The notes under the pieces: model-generated
Databases searched by the model: none
What the model was told of the DNA's origin: nothing
Seen by the model: only the letters and a program-made list of their open reading frames with translations
In this document: positions 35,965 to 44,245 of the stretch, in pieces
Numbering within the stretch: the first letter of the stretch is position 1
How the letters are laid out: each line of letters starts with the position of its first letter
Program-made: the position numbers and the translations under genes
DNA from: CBDDFS01 sp965227255
GTDB lineage: Bacteria > Bacteroidota > Bacteroidia > Flavobacteriales_E > Vicingaceae
NCBI GenBank assembly: GCA_965227255.1
Contig: CBDDFS010000002.1
Span: 992,001 to 1,056,000, forward strand
Direction: 5' to 3'
Length of the DNA: 64,000 bases

Positions 35965-36032
35965 ATGTTTATAAAATTTGAAAAATCAAGCGTTTTAAAA
36001 TGGCTCTTTCAGGTGAAAATAGCCAATTTAGA

Positions 36033-38668
36033 ATGTCAATTTTAATAAAAGTCTTGGCTGTAAAGAAATCGAAATCGGCAGGGAAGGAAACTCCCCTGAT
36101 GAAGCAGTATAATGCGATAAAGGCAAAGCACCCCGATGCCATGTTGTTATTTCGCGTAGGAGACTTCTATGAGACATTTGGGGAAGATGCGATCAAAGCT
36201 GCTGCTGTATTGGGAATTGTCCTTACAAAGAGGCACAATGGTTCAGCGGGCGAAGTGGAGTTGGCCGGATTTCCTCATCATTCGCTTGATAATTATTTGC
36301 CAAAACTGGTTCGTTCGGGTTTAAGAGTTGCCGTTTGTGACCAACTTGAAGATCCTAAAATGGCCAAGAAGATTGTCAAAAGGGGCGTGACTGAGTTGGT
36401 TACACCGGGGGTCACCTTTAATGAAGATGTACTTGACAAAAAAGAAAACAATTTTCTTGCTGCTATCCATTTTGATCGAAAAAAAATCGGAGTGTCATTC
36501 CTGGATGTTTCTACGGGTGAATTCTTTGTTGGACAGGGTGATCAGGAACAAATTGATAAACTTCTTCAGAACTTCAGGCCAAGTGAGATAATTTACCAGA
36601 AGCAGAAAAGAAAATTATTCCATGACCTCACCAGAGAGGCCTTTTATTCCTTTCCTCTCGACGACTGGGCTTTTTCTTCAGATTTTGCCGAAGAAAGATT
36701 GAAGGAACATTTCGGGACTTCGGGCCTGAAAGGATTTGGCATCGATGCCATGCCTGAAGCCGTGGCCGCCGCCGGGGCTATCCTCGAATATCTGCGAATC
36801 ACTCAGAATGATAATCTCGAGCATATAAAGAAAATTCAGCGCATAGAATCAGATGATTATGTCTGGCTTGACCGCTTTACCATTCGAAATCTGGAATTGG
36901 TATCATCACCGAATGTCGGTGCTATCACATTGATCGATATTCTTGACCAGTGTCATTCTCCCATGGGTTCAAGGATGATGAGAAGATGGCTTATCTGGCC
37001 ATTAAAGAATAGGGAGGCACTTTTGAGAAGACACGAAATCGTTCGGGTTTTTTCTGAAAAGGAAGGTCTTAAATCGGATCTGATTGAGCAGATCTCTAAT
37101 CTGGGTGACCTTGAAAGATTGTTATCCAAGATAGCCGTATCAAAAATCAATCCGAGGGAAATCCTAAGACTTAAAGACAGTCTTAAAGCTCTCGAGGTGA
37201 TTGTCGAGAAGATTAAAGCATCTGGTTTAAAGGAGCTCAAAACGTACCTTGACTGATTGATACTTGCCCTTCTTTAATCGAAAGAATTGAGAATGAGATC
37301 AAAGAGGAGGCACCGGTAAGTGTTTCAAAAGGTGATGTTATTTCTGATGGTGTGAATTCAGAATTAGATGAATTGCGCAAACTGCAATCCGAAGGCAAGA
37401 ATTATCTCCTGGAATTGCAACAGAGAGAGACGGATCGAACCGGGATTTCTTCGCTCAAGGTGGCTTATAATAATGTCTTTGGTTATTATATTGAAGTGCG
37501 AAACACGCACAAAGACAAGGTGCCCGAAGAATGGATTCGCAAGCAGACGCTGGTCAGTGCTGAAAGATATATTACTGAGGAGTTAAAAGAATATGAAGCC
37601 AAGATCTTAGGGGCGGAGGAAAAAATACTTTCTCTGGAAACAGAACTGTACAACAAAGTAGTTGAGTCAGTTTTGCCTTTTATTGAAAAGATACAAAGCA
37701 ATGCTCGGGCTGCTGCCGAATTAGACTGTCTTCTCACTTTTGCTGAGTTGGCCGCTCAGAATAATTATATCCAACCTGAATTGTCTGATGATCTCATCAT
37801 TGATATTAAAGATGGTCGGCATCCGGTGATAGAAAAACAACTGAAAATTGGTGAGGAGTACATTGCCAATGACGTATATCTGGATAATGAAAAACAGCAG
37901 ATCCTGATGATCACAGGTCCGAATATGGCAGGTAAATCAGCTCTTTTGAGACAAACTGCTTTGATCACTTTAATGGCGCAAATGGGATCATTTGTTCCTG
38001 CAAAGCATGCGAGGATTGGATTGGTCGACAAGATATTCACTCGCGTTGGTGCCAGCGATAATATTTCACAGGGCGAATCTACTTTTATGGTGGAAATGTC
38101 GGAAACCGCAAGCATTCTGAATAACATCAGTGAACGCAGTTTGATCCTGCTTGATGAAATCGGTCGTGGTACCAGCACGTTCGATGGTATTTCCATAGCC
38201 TGGTCAATAGCCGAATATTTACACGAAAACAAAGAAGCGCGTCCTAAAACACTGTTTGCCACCCATTATCATGAATTGAATGAGATGACGAAGCAGTTTG
38301 GTAGGATTAAGAATTTCAATGTATCCATTAAAGAACTGGATGACAGTGTTATATTCCTGAGAAAACTAAAGCCGGGTGGAAGTGAACACAGTTTTGGAAT
38401 TCATGTTGCAAAAATGGCCGGAATGCCCTTGTCTTTGGTCAGAAGAGCCGGAAAGGTTATGAAGAAACTAGAATCAAGTCATGTGCAAGAGGGAGGAAAA
38501 GTAGAGAAAGTAGAAAGTGATGATTTTCAGTTGAGCTTTTTTCAACTTGACGATCCCGTTCTGGAGCAGATCAGAGATGAACTGACTAAAATAGACATCG
38601 ACAATCTCACCCCTGTGGAGGCCTTGATGAAACTTAATGAGATAAAAAAACTGGTTGGAGGATCTTAA
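36033..38668 (+). pseudogene. mutS: mutS, DNA mismatch repair protein, broken by one frameshift
   Basis: Two reading frames together encode one MutS. The first (from ATG 36033, or 36000) runs from the mismatch-binding domain (MKQYNAIKAKHPDAMLLFRVGDFYETFGEDA, with the Phe-x-Glu) to the core and lever, and stops at TGA 37254. The second continues one frame back from 37253 (LIDTCPSLIERIENE) through the clamp to the ATPase: Walker A GPNMAGKSALLRQ, Walker B DEIGRGTSTFDG, ATHYHEL and the C-terminal helix. Adding one base near 37253 restores about 878 continuous residues, the normal MutS length, so a single base is missing. All other key motifs are intact, which suggests a recent lesion or a sequence error. 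The end overlaps the convergent gene at 38665 by 4 bases. Confidence 0.88.
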
Positions 38669-39369
38669 TTCTTGATCACTTTGAAGTTCTCTTGAGAATC
38701 AGGGTAACGGTACCTGACAATATAAATTCCTTTATTAAGATGTCCGGCATTGATTACGAAATTCTGCTGTGGATACTCTTTCAAAAAAACAACTTGTCCC
38801 GTTGAATTTAAAAGACTCACTCGTGAAGGAGGTCTATCTTCATTTATTGAAATATTGAGGAAATCAGTAAAAGGCACGGGATTGGGTCGGGATTTCTCAT
38901 CAGCCTTTAGTGTTTCGATCCCGGTGCTTTGCGTCTCGGGATCCAGTGTGCCAGGTTCATATAGAACAATTTTGAAGGAAATACTATGACTATACCCAAA
39001 TGATTGAGTTGCACATGCCCGAATGAAATAATCCCCGGGTCTTCCCATAAATTTTACATGGCCCCAAGTGGAATACTCATGGTGTTCGAAGACATCCATC
39101 TCTTCTGAATTTCTCTGCAGAGGTCCTAAACAAAAATAACAAGACCCTCCACCGCTGGAAGCCGAAAGAATGATGGTATCCACTTTGTTAACTAAAATTT
39201 CGTGGTACTTGGTGTATGAATAATATGGACTGGAACTTTCTTCCTCAACTAATTGACCGTAATATTTAAAGCCGTAATTAAGGTTTTCACCACATCCGCT
39301 TTTTTCTTGCGCGATGCACGAAATGCCCATTGAGAATAGGAAAAGCAGTAAAAATGATCTTTGATGCAT
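38665..39369 (-). CDS. Secreted protein with T9SS type A sorting domain
   Basis: The 234-residue product has a signal peptide (MHQRSFLLLFLFSMGISCIAQ), a Cys- and Tyr-rich middle with several C residues (SGCG, GSCYFC) that may form disulfides, and a C-terminal type A sorting domain: RPNPVPFTDFLNISI, VSLLNSTGQVVFLKEY, LNKGIYIVRYRY and a final FKVIKN. The middle has no family I recognise (HVKFMGRPGDYFIRACATQ). It is convergent with mutS, overlapping by 4 bases. The cargo is expected to be exported to the surface through the type IX system. Confidence 0.82.
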   Translation of the reverse strand: MHQRSFLLLFLFSMGISCIAQEKSGCGENLNYGFKYYGQLVEEESSSPYYSYTKYHEILVNKVDTIILSASSGGGSCYFCLGPLQRNSEEMDVFEHHEYSTWGHVKFMGRPGDYFIRACATQSFGYSHSISFKIVLYEPGTLDPETQSTGIETLKADEKSRPNPVPFTDFLNISINEDRPPSRVSLLNSTGQVVFLKEYPQQNFVINAGHLNKGIYIVRYRYPDSQENFKVIKN

Positions 39370-39440
39370 TCTATTCCTATTTAGACTAATTGAACGCTTA
39401 TAAAAAGCACATATTGTATCTGCATATTTTTATGTTTTAC

Positions 39441-39472
39441 TTGACTATTTAGTGGTAAAATATTTACATTTG
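39441..39472 (+). promoter_or_regulatory. Candidate promoter of the tRNA-Gly/tRNA-Leu pair
   Basis: TTG at 39441 and TACATTTG (exact TAnnTTTG) at 39465-39472, 21 bases apart. The box lies 10 bases upstream of the mature tRNA-Gly 5' end, so transcription would start right at the tRNA. Confidence 0.6.
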
Positions 39473-39482
39473 CAGGCCCTAA

Positions 39483-39555
39483 GCGAAAATAGCTCAGTTG
39501 GTAGAGCGCAACCTTGCCAAGGTTGAGGTCGCGGGTTCGAGCCCCGTTTTTCGCT
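39483..39555 (+). tRNA. tRNA-Gly (GCC)
   Basis: 73 bases folding as a cloverleaf: acceptor GCGAAAA/TTTTCGC, D arm AGCTC with GAGC, anticodon loop TTGCCAA within a CAACC/GGTTG stem (anticodon GCC), T loop GTTCGAG. CCA is not encoded, as is usual for Bacteroidota. Confidence 0.97.
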
Positions 39556-39603
39556 CAAGAATTCAAGGCGCTTTTTGAAGCGCCTTATTCATTTAAACAG
39601 GAT

Positions 39604-39687
39604 GCCCGGGTGGTGGAATTGGTAGACACGCCGGACTTAAAATCCTGTGGCCTTTGGGCCGTGCGGGTTCAAGTCCCGCCCCGGGTA
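39604..39687 (+). tRNA. tRNA-Leu (TAA)
   Basis: 84 bases with the long variable arm of tRNA-Leu (TGGCC...GGGCCG). Acceptor GCCCGGG pairs with CCCGGGT, the anticodon loop contains CTTAAAA (anticodon TAA), and the T arm is GCGGGTTCAAGTCCCGC. CCA is not encoded. It lies 48 bases after tRNA-Gly and is likely cotranscribed. Confidence 0.97.
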
Positions 39688-39770
39688 CGAAATGCAGAGT
39701 GAAAGTTGGTATAAGATTACTGACAGTTTACTCTGCATTTTTTCTTTTATCTCACACTGTCTAGAGATAT

Positions 39771-39805
39771 ATGATATCTGATAAATGATATCTGAGGTAT
39801 GATAT
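39771..39805. repeat. Tandem repeat, 7/14-base period
   Basis: ATGATAT recurs at 39771, 39785 and 39799, each pair separated by a 7-base CTGANNN unit, so the tract is five heptamers long. Lies after tRNA-Leu in a non-coding stretch of about 180 bases (39688-39865). Confidence 0.6.
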
Positions 39806-39827
39806 GTTTTCGAATTCAGATGTTATA

Positions 39828-39855
39828 ACTCATCACTCATCACTCATAACTCATC
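39828..39855. repeat. Heptamer tandem repeat (ACTCATC x4)
   Basis: Four adjacent 7-base units, three identical (ACTCATC) and one with one change (ACTCATA). It is adjacent to the 3' end of the MFS gene on the other strand. Confidence 0.7.
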
Positions 39856-39865
39856 TGTCAATCGG

Positions 39866-41065
39866 TTATCTCATTCTAACCTTGATGACCACAGAAGAAA
39901 ACAGCGTAATGCATGCAACTATTCCGATAGAAGGAATAATTCCAAAAGAATCAGCGATGATTCCTGTTATCACGGCACCTATTGCATATCCAAGATCTCT
40001 CCACAATCTGAATACACCAATGCTGTTTGCTCTCTGTTCCGGGTGGGTGAATTCTGCGATACCCGCAAGGAATGTCGGGTAAACCAGGGCGGTGCCTATT
40101 CCGAGGAAAATGCATGTTATGATGAATTCATAGGAAGTATTTGCCAGCATGAAATAGAAAAGTGAAAGCGCCTGTAGAAACATTCCCCAGAACATGATAC
40201 CTTTTTTATTGTAAGTATCGGCGAGGTGTCCTGTGAATAGTTGTCCGATTCCCCAGACTGCAGGATAGACTGCTACAATAATTCCAATTTCCTGAAATGA
40301 AAAGTTTTTCGAAGCCAAAAGAATTGGAAGGATGCCCCATACCATGGCATCGTTCAGGTTATTGACCATGCCGGCCTGTGAGATTGATCCAAGATTTTTA
40401 TTCAGCCATGTGGTCTCAAGAAATACGTTTTTAAGTTTTTGAATGCTTGAATTGCTGGATTCTTTATTGACATGATGAATCGTGTCTTTGACGAGAGAGA
40501 AGGATGAAAGCAGTCCGAGTATCACAAAAGCTATTCCCAAATAGAATGGATATGGACGAAGACCAAATTCACTTGCGATCCAACCCGTTAAAAAAGCAAC
40601 GATACCAACCGAAAGGTAACCCGCCGATTCATTAATTCCCATGGCCAATCCACGTCTTTTTTCACCGACGAGATCAATTTTCATTACAACAGTACTTGAC
40701 CAAGTCAGACCCTGATTGATTCCCAGCAAAACGTTTGCAAAAATGATCGTGTTCCAGTTCTGGGCATAGATCAGCATAATGGGTATGGGCAGAGCGATCA
40801 ACCAACCCAGAGTAAGCAGGTTTTTGCGACCGATTTTATTTGCCAACTTTCCGGTATAATAGTTTGTAATGGCTTTGGAAATACCGAAAACAACAATGAA
40901 GGAAAGAATGGCTGATTTATAAAGTAGGCCGAGTTCTTTTTCCGCAATCTCAGGGATGATTGATCTCTCAAGACCAACCATACCACCGACAAAGGCATTG
41001 ATGATTACCAAAAGAGTAAACTGTTTCCAATTCTCTTTCAGACCTAGATGTACTTCTTTATTCAT
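39866..41065 (-). CDS. Major facilitator superfamily transporter
   Basis: The 399-residue protein has about 12 membrane segments. MFS features are visible: after TM2, the loop NYYTGKLANKIGRKNLLTLG (the GxLaDrxGrkxxl motif), LGINQGLTWSSTVVMKIDLVGEKRRGLAMG (loop with the R-rich motif), and the half-repeat in the second part (GHLADTYNKKGIMFWG). The substrate cannot be read; the family resembles multidrug or sugar/organic-anion exporters. It ends beside the heptamer repeat tract and starts 227 bases from the DUF4382 gene. Confidence 0.88.
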   Translation of the reverse strand: MNKEVHLGLKENWKQFTLLVIINAFVGGMVGLERSIIPEIAEKELGLLYKSAILSFIVVFGISKAITNYYTGKLANKIGRKNLLTLGWLIALPIPIMLIYAQNWNTIIFANVLLGINQGLTWSSTVVMKIDLVGEKRRGLAMGINESAGYLSVGIVAFLTGWIASEFGLRPYPFYLGIAFVILGLLSSFSLVKDTIHHVNKESSNSSIQKLKNVFLETTWLNKNLGSISQAGMVNNLNDAMVWGILPILLASKNFSFQEIGIIVAVYPAVWGIGQLFTGHLADTYNKKGIMFWGMFLQALSLFYFMLANTSYEFIITCIFLGIGTALVYPTFLAGIAEFTHPEQRANSIGVFRLWRDLGYAIGAVITGIIADSFGIIPSIGIVACITLFSSVVIKVRMR

Positions 41066-41292
41066 TTGAATTCTTAAATATAGATACTATATGATCATCA
41101 TATTTTGAGCATCATTTAAATTCAAATGGACTTAAGAATATTAATTCAATTTCGAGACCAATTCTTCAGAGATATCAAAAGAAAATTAATGTGTGCATTC
41201 AACAATGCAGTATTACTGTGAATGGCTTTAAGGCTTTCAAGAGAATTAGATGAACTTATCTATTCTTGGGTAGGCCTTCAGAAAATTAAAAT

Positions 41293-42108
41293 CTATAGTT
41301 GAATCATCCCTATATCCGTGATGAAACCGTTCGTAACTGAAACATTTGATATAGTCGTATCGCTATAGCCTGAACTCGATCCCGGATCGATATATACATC
41401 ATAGGTTCCGCTTACGAGGCCTTGAATGAAAAAAGCGCCTGTTGTATCCGTAAACGTTCCAACACTGTCAGTGCCCGAGATTGCCACTACGTTAGTACTA
41501 ACAGTCTTAGGGCTGCATTCGCCTTTAATTGCTCCGTTGTTCGCAAGGCCAATGGCCCGAATAACAGGTTTTAAAATGTATTTTCCTGAGTTTCCTGCTT
41601 TAACTACCGATTTGTGTGCGTCAAAATCTAGGACAAGTGAATAATCAATTCCTGCTACGAGGGAATCATTCACATTGATTTTAATGCCACTTTGTTGTCC
41701 ACTTGGGGTTTTTAAAGCAATCGAATCTCCATCTTTCAAAACAACTGAGTTGTCTTCTCCCAGTATCAAACGCACTTGGCTCAAATAGCCGCTTGGTAAT
41801 TCAGCCTTGCCAATAATTGTATCCAATCGGTTAGTAAGTGCAAGAAGATTAAAAATGCCTGGATTTACACTATCAAGTGTTTTCCAGCCACCATTCGAAG
41901 TGTCATTGTCTGGAATTTCTACACTTTGAACATCAACATAAACGGCTTTATAATCTCCGGGAGAATCGGTCAGGTATACTTCTAAAACAGTAGTCTCCAC
42001 AGGTGTTTTACTACCCGGATCTGTCTTTTTTTGTGCTTCTTCGTCTTTTTGGCAGGAAACCCAAATAAGAATTGTTGAAGCAATCAAAATCTTGCTAATT
42101 GCTTTCAT
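41293..42108 (-). CDS. DUF4382 domain lipoprotein
   Basis: The 271-residue product has a lipoprotein signal (ISKILIASTILIWVSCQKDEE; Cys about residue 19) followed by a DUF4382 domain (LEVYLTDSPGDYKAVYVDVQSVEI, GIFNLLALTNRLDTIIGKAELPSGYLSQVRLILG, INVNDSLVAGIDYSLVLDFDAHKSVV) and a C-terminal carboxypeptidase-regulatory-like beta sandwich (DTTGAFFIQGLVSGTYDVYI). It probably faces the outside or periplasm. DUF4382 has no known biochemical role. A 76-base gap separates it from the response regulator gene upstream on the same strand. Confidence 0.87.
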   Translation of the reverse strand: MKAISKILIASTILIWVSCQKDEEAQKKTDPGSKTPVETTVLEVYLTDSPGDYKAVYVDVQSVEIPDNDTSNGGWKTLDSVNPGIFNLLALTNRLDTIIGKAELPSGYLSQVRLILGEDNSVVLKDGDSIALKTPSGQQSGIKINVNDSLVAGIDYSLVLDFDAHKSVVKAGNSGKYILKPVIRAIGLANNGAIKGECSPKTVSTNVVAISGTDSVGTFTDTTGAFFIQGLVSGTYDVYIDPGSSSGYSDTTISNVSVTNGFITDIGMIQL

Positions 42109-42184
42109 GGTAAAAAATGTCTGGATACCACTAAATTAGGGCGATTTCTGCAAATCAAAAAATAAAATCGACCAACTGAGTCAT

Positions 42185-42961
42185 TTATTGGATAGAATTA
42201 TCTCCCAACCAGTTTTTAAAAGAAGTCGCTTTTTCCCGGCTTACGGTGATCTCGTTTTCAGGTAAGGGAATTAAATCAACCTTTAAACGCCCTTTAAAAT
42301 ATTGGTGCACTTGTTGAATTGAAGAGATATGGGCAAGACATTGTCTGTTAAGTCTGAAGAATATTCTGGGATCTAGAAGATCCTCAAGGTCATCAAGAGA
42401 ATAATCGACAAAGTATTTTTTTTCCTCTCGATTGCGTAACTCTGTCATACCATCTTGATGAATAAAATAGGCAATGTCTTTAATGTCAACCGGAAGCAAC
42501 TTTGTGCCAAGTTTGATCAGGAAGCGGTCTTTGTACTTTTTTTCCGGTTTTGTTACAGCTTCAATAAGGGCATTGATATTTAGTTCGCCCGTACCCCTAT
42601 CTGCAGCCCCTAGTTTCTTGAATTTTTCAATGCTTCTATCCAGTTCAGATTGCTGAATTGGCTTCAGTAAATAATCTATTCCATTGGTCTTGAAGGCTTC
42701 AAACATATACTCATCAAAGGCTGTGGTGAAAATGATCGGACAATCAATTTTAACCTGCTTGTATATCTCAAAACTCAAACCATCTGATAATTGAATATCA
42801 GAAAAAATAAGATCGGGACAATTGTGATTATTTAGCCATTTGATGGCATGTTCAACCGTGTCGAGAACATCAATGATCTCAATGTCGGGATGATTCTCTG
42901 TCAGAAGGTTACTGAGTCTCCTGAATGCAGGTGCTTCATCTTCGAGAATCAGAACTCTCAT
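42185..42961 (-). CDS. LytTR-family response regulator
   Basis: The 258-residue regulator has a receiver domain (residues 1-120) with phospho-acceptor Asp at about 55 in LIFSDIQLSDG and the conserved Lys in YLLKPI, then a LytTR DNA-binding domain (residues about 150-250): DRFLIKLGTKLLPVDIKDIAYFIHQDGMTEL, YSLDDLEDLLDPRIFFRLNRQCLAHISSI. It pairs with the histidine kinase whose stop overlaps its start by 26 bases. It likely binds near promoters of the divergent TonB receptor (inference). Confidence 0.93.
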   Translation of the reverse strand: MRVLILEDEAPAFRRLSNLLTENHPDIEIIDVLDTVEHAIKWLNNHNCPDLIFSDIQLSDGLSFEIYKQVKIDCPIIFTTAFDEYMFEAFKTNGIDYLLKPIQQSELDRSIEKFKKLGAADRGTGELNINALIEAVTKPEKKYKDRFLIKLGTKLLPVDIKDIAYFIHQDGMTELRNREEKKYFVDYSLDDLEDLLDPRIFFRLNRQCLAHISSIQQVHQYFKGRLKVDLIPLPENEITVSREKATSFKNWLGDNSIQ

Positions 42962-44009
42962 CTTCGCTTTGAATTAATTCTTCAGGTGTTTTATCTACAG
43001 TAAGTATTGGCATGGCAACCATGAAATACTCTCTACTTTCAATAACATCCACTTCTCTTTCGCTTAAGAGGGAATATCTTTTCTTGATATTCTCCAATCC
43101 CGTTTTAAGCGAATTCTCCACATTCCTTTTTCTGTTGAGGTTATTTCGAACAATTATAGATTTACCATTCTCGATATAAATGTCAATGCTCAGTGGACTG
43201 CTTGCCGAGACAATATTGTGTTTGACCGAGTTTTCAACCAGCATTTGCAACGTGAGAGGCACAACATAAAGACTCTCATATTTGGTATCTATATTGAAAT
43301 TGATATTTAAGCCTTTTTCAAACCTCATCTCAAGGAGGAAGCAATAAGCTTTAGTGAATTCCAGCTCCGTTCTAAGTTCAACAATTTCTTTGTCCTTCAT
43401 TTGAAGTATGTACCTGTATACATCACTCAATTTCTCGGTGAATGATGCAGCCAACTTCTGATTTTCAGGGATCAGCGCCACGAGTGTGTTCAGACTGTTG
43501 AAGAGAAAATGAGGAGAAACCTGATTCTTAAGTACGCTTAATTCAGACTTTAATTTCTGACTTCTAACCTGTTCGGTGATCACACTCTGCTTTCTCCACA
43601 TTGAATAGAAATAACCGGTTTCATAAAGAGTTCCTATTATGAAGGTGGCTATGAACAGAGAAGCAAGCTTTCCTAGGTATTCGGCATCCCAATTATTACT
43701 TTCTTTTATTCCTATTCTGAAGAGGGCCTCACAAGTCATAAAATCGGCGATGAAATTATAAGGTGCCACGAACAGAATAGTCAGCAATATTCTCTTATTG
43801 GTGGCCGCCAGTGAAGGAAACCTTCTTCTCATTCCCTTTATTATGAAGTAGTCACCTTGCCATATCACAAAAGTAAAGAGAGTGGAAATCGCATAATCCA
43901 TAAAGACATATGGAGGCTCCTTGTGTACATAGGTCATAAGCATACCAACAAAAGGGATGCCCAGGATTCGCGTCCAGGGTTCGGTAAAAAGAATTTTCCT
44001 GAGAAGCAT
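42936..44009 (-). CDS. LytS/YpdA-type sensor histidine kinase
   Basis: The 357-residue kinase has an N-terminal membrane region of about four segments (residues about 12-135) and the cytosolic His-kinase (PF06580-type) domain. The phospho-accepting His is in LKNQVSPHFLFNSLN (H167), and the ATP site includes LVENSVKHNI and GLENIKKRYSLL. No extracellular sensor domain is visible, so it would sense at or in the membrane. It is translated into the response regulator gene (26-base overlap). The divergent TonB receptor gene starts 237 bases away. Confidence 0.93.
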   Translation of the reverse strand: MLLRKILFTEPWTRILGIPFVGMLMTYVHKEPPYVFMDYAISTLFTFVIWQGDYFIIKGMRRRFPSLAATNKRILLTILFVAPYNFIADFMTCEALFRIGIKESNNWDAEYLGKLASLFIATFIIGTLYETGYFYSMWRKQSVITEQVRSQKLKSELSVLKNQVSPHFLFNSLNTLVALIPENQKLAASFTEKLSDVYRYILQMKDKEIVELRTELEFTKAYCFLLEMRFEKGLNINFNIDTKYESLYVVPLTLQMLVENSVKHNIVSASSPLSIDIYIENGKSIIVRNNLNRKRNVENSLKTGLENIKKRYSLLSEREVDVIESREYFMVAMPILTVDKTPEELIQSEDESSDSRR

Positions 44010-44245
44010 AAAGCAAATTTAATACAATGGCCTGATTTACATTTTGTTCTGAAGCTGAAAAGGGAATTAATCAGGTTGAAACGGTTTAAATGAACATTGA
44101 ATCGGACATCAGTAAGAAATTAAGATGATTCCGTTTTAATCATCACTTTTTCATTTCCAGCGATATTATTTCCTCCTTGAAAGAAATTCCCTTCTTCACC
44201 TAATATGCGCGATATATTCTTGTCATGTAATTAAAATACACCAAC

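Noticed and set aside
37240..37360. Programmed -1 ribosomal frameshift in mutS
   Set aside because: No X XXY YYZ heptamer or strong downstream stem is seen near the stop, MutS is not known to use frameshifting, and a single missing base restores the family sequence.
37765..38262. 165-codon ORF antisense to the MutS ATPase region
   Set aside because: Overlaps the conserved Walker motifs on the other strand and has no features of its own.
37352..38668. Independent C-terminal MutS protein from a GTG at 37352
   Set aside because: The frame is open back to 37253 with recognisable MutS sequence, so the GTG is an internal codon of one broken gene.
39514..39702. Short protein over the tRNA genes
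   Set aside because: The frame runs through two clear tRNA cloverleafs.
39771..39855. CRISPR array or integration site next to the tRNA genes
   Set aside because: Units are 7 bases long without unique spacers, there are no cas or integrase genes, and no direct copy of a tRNA end is present.
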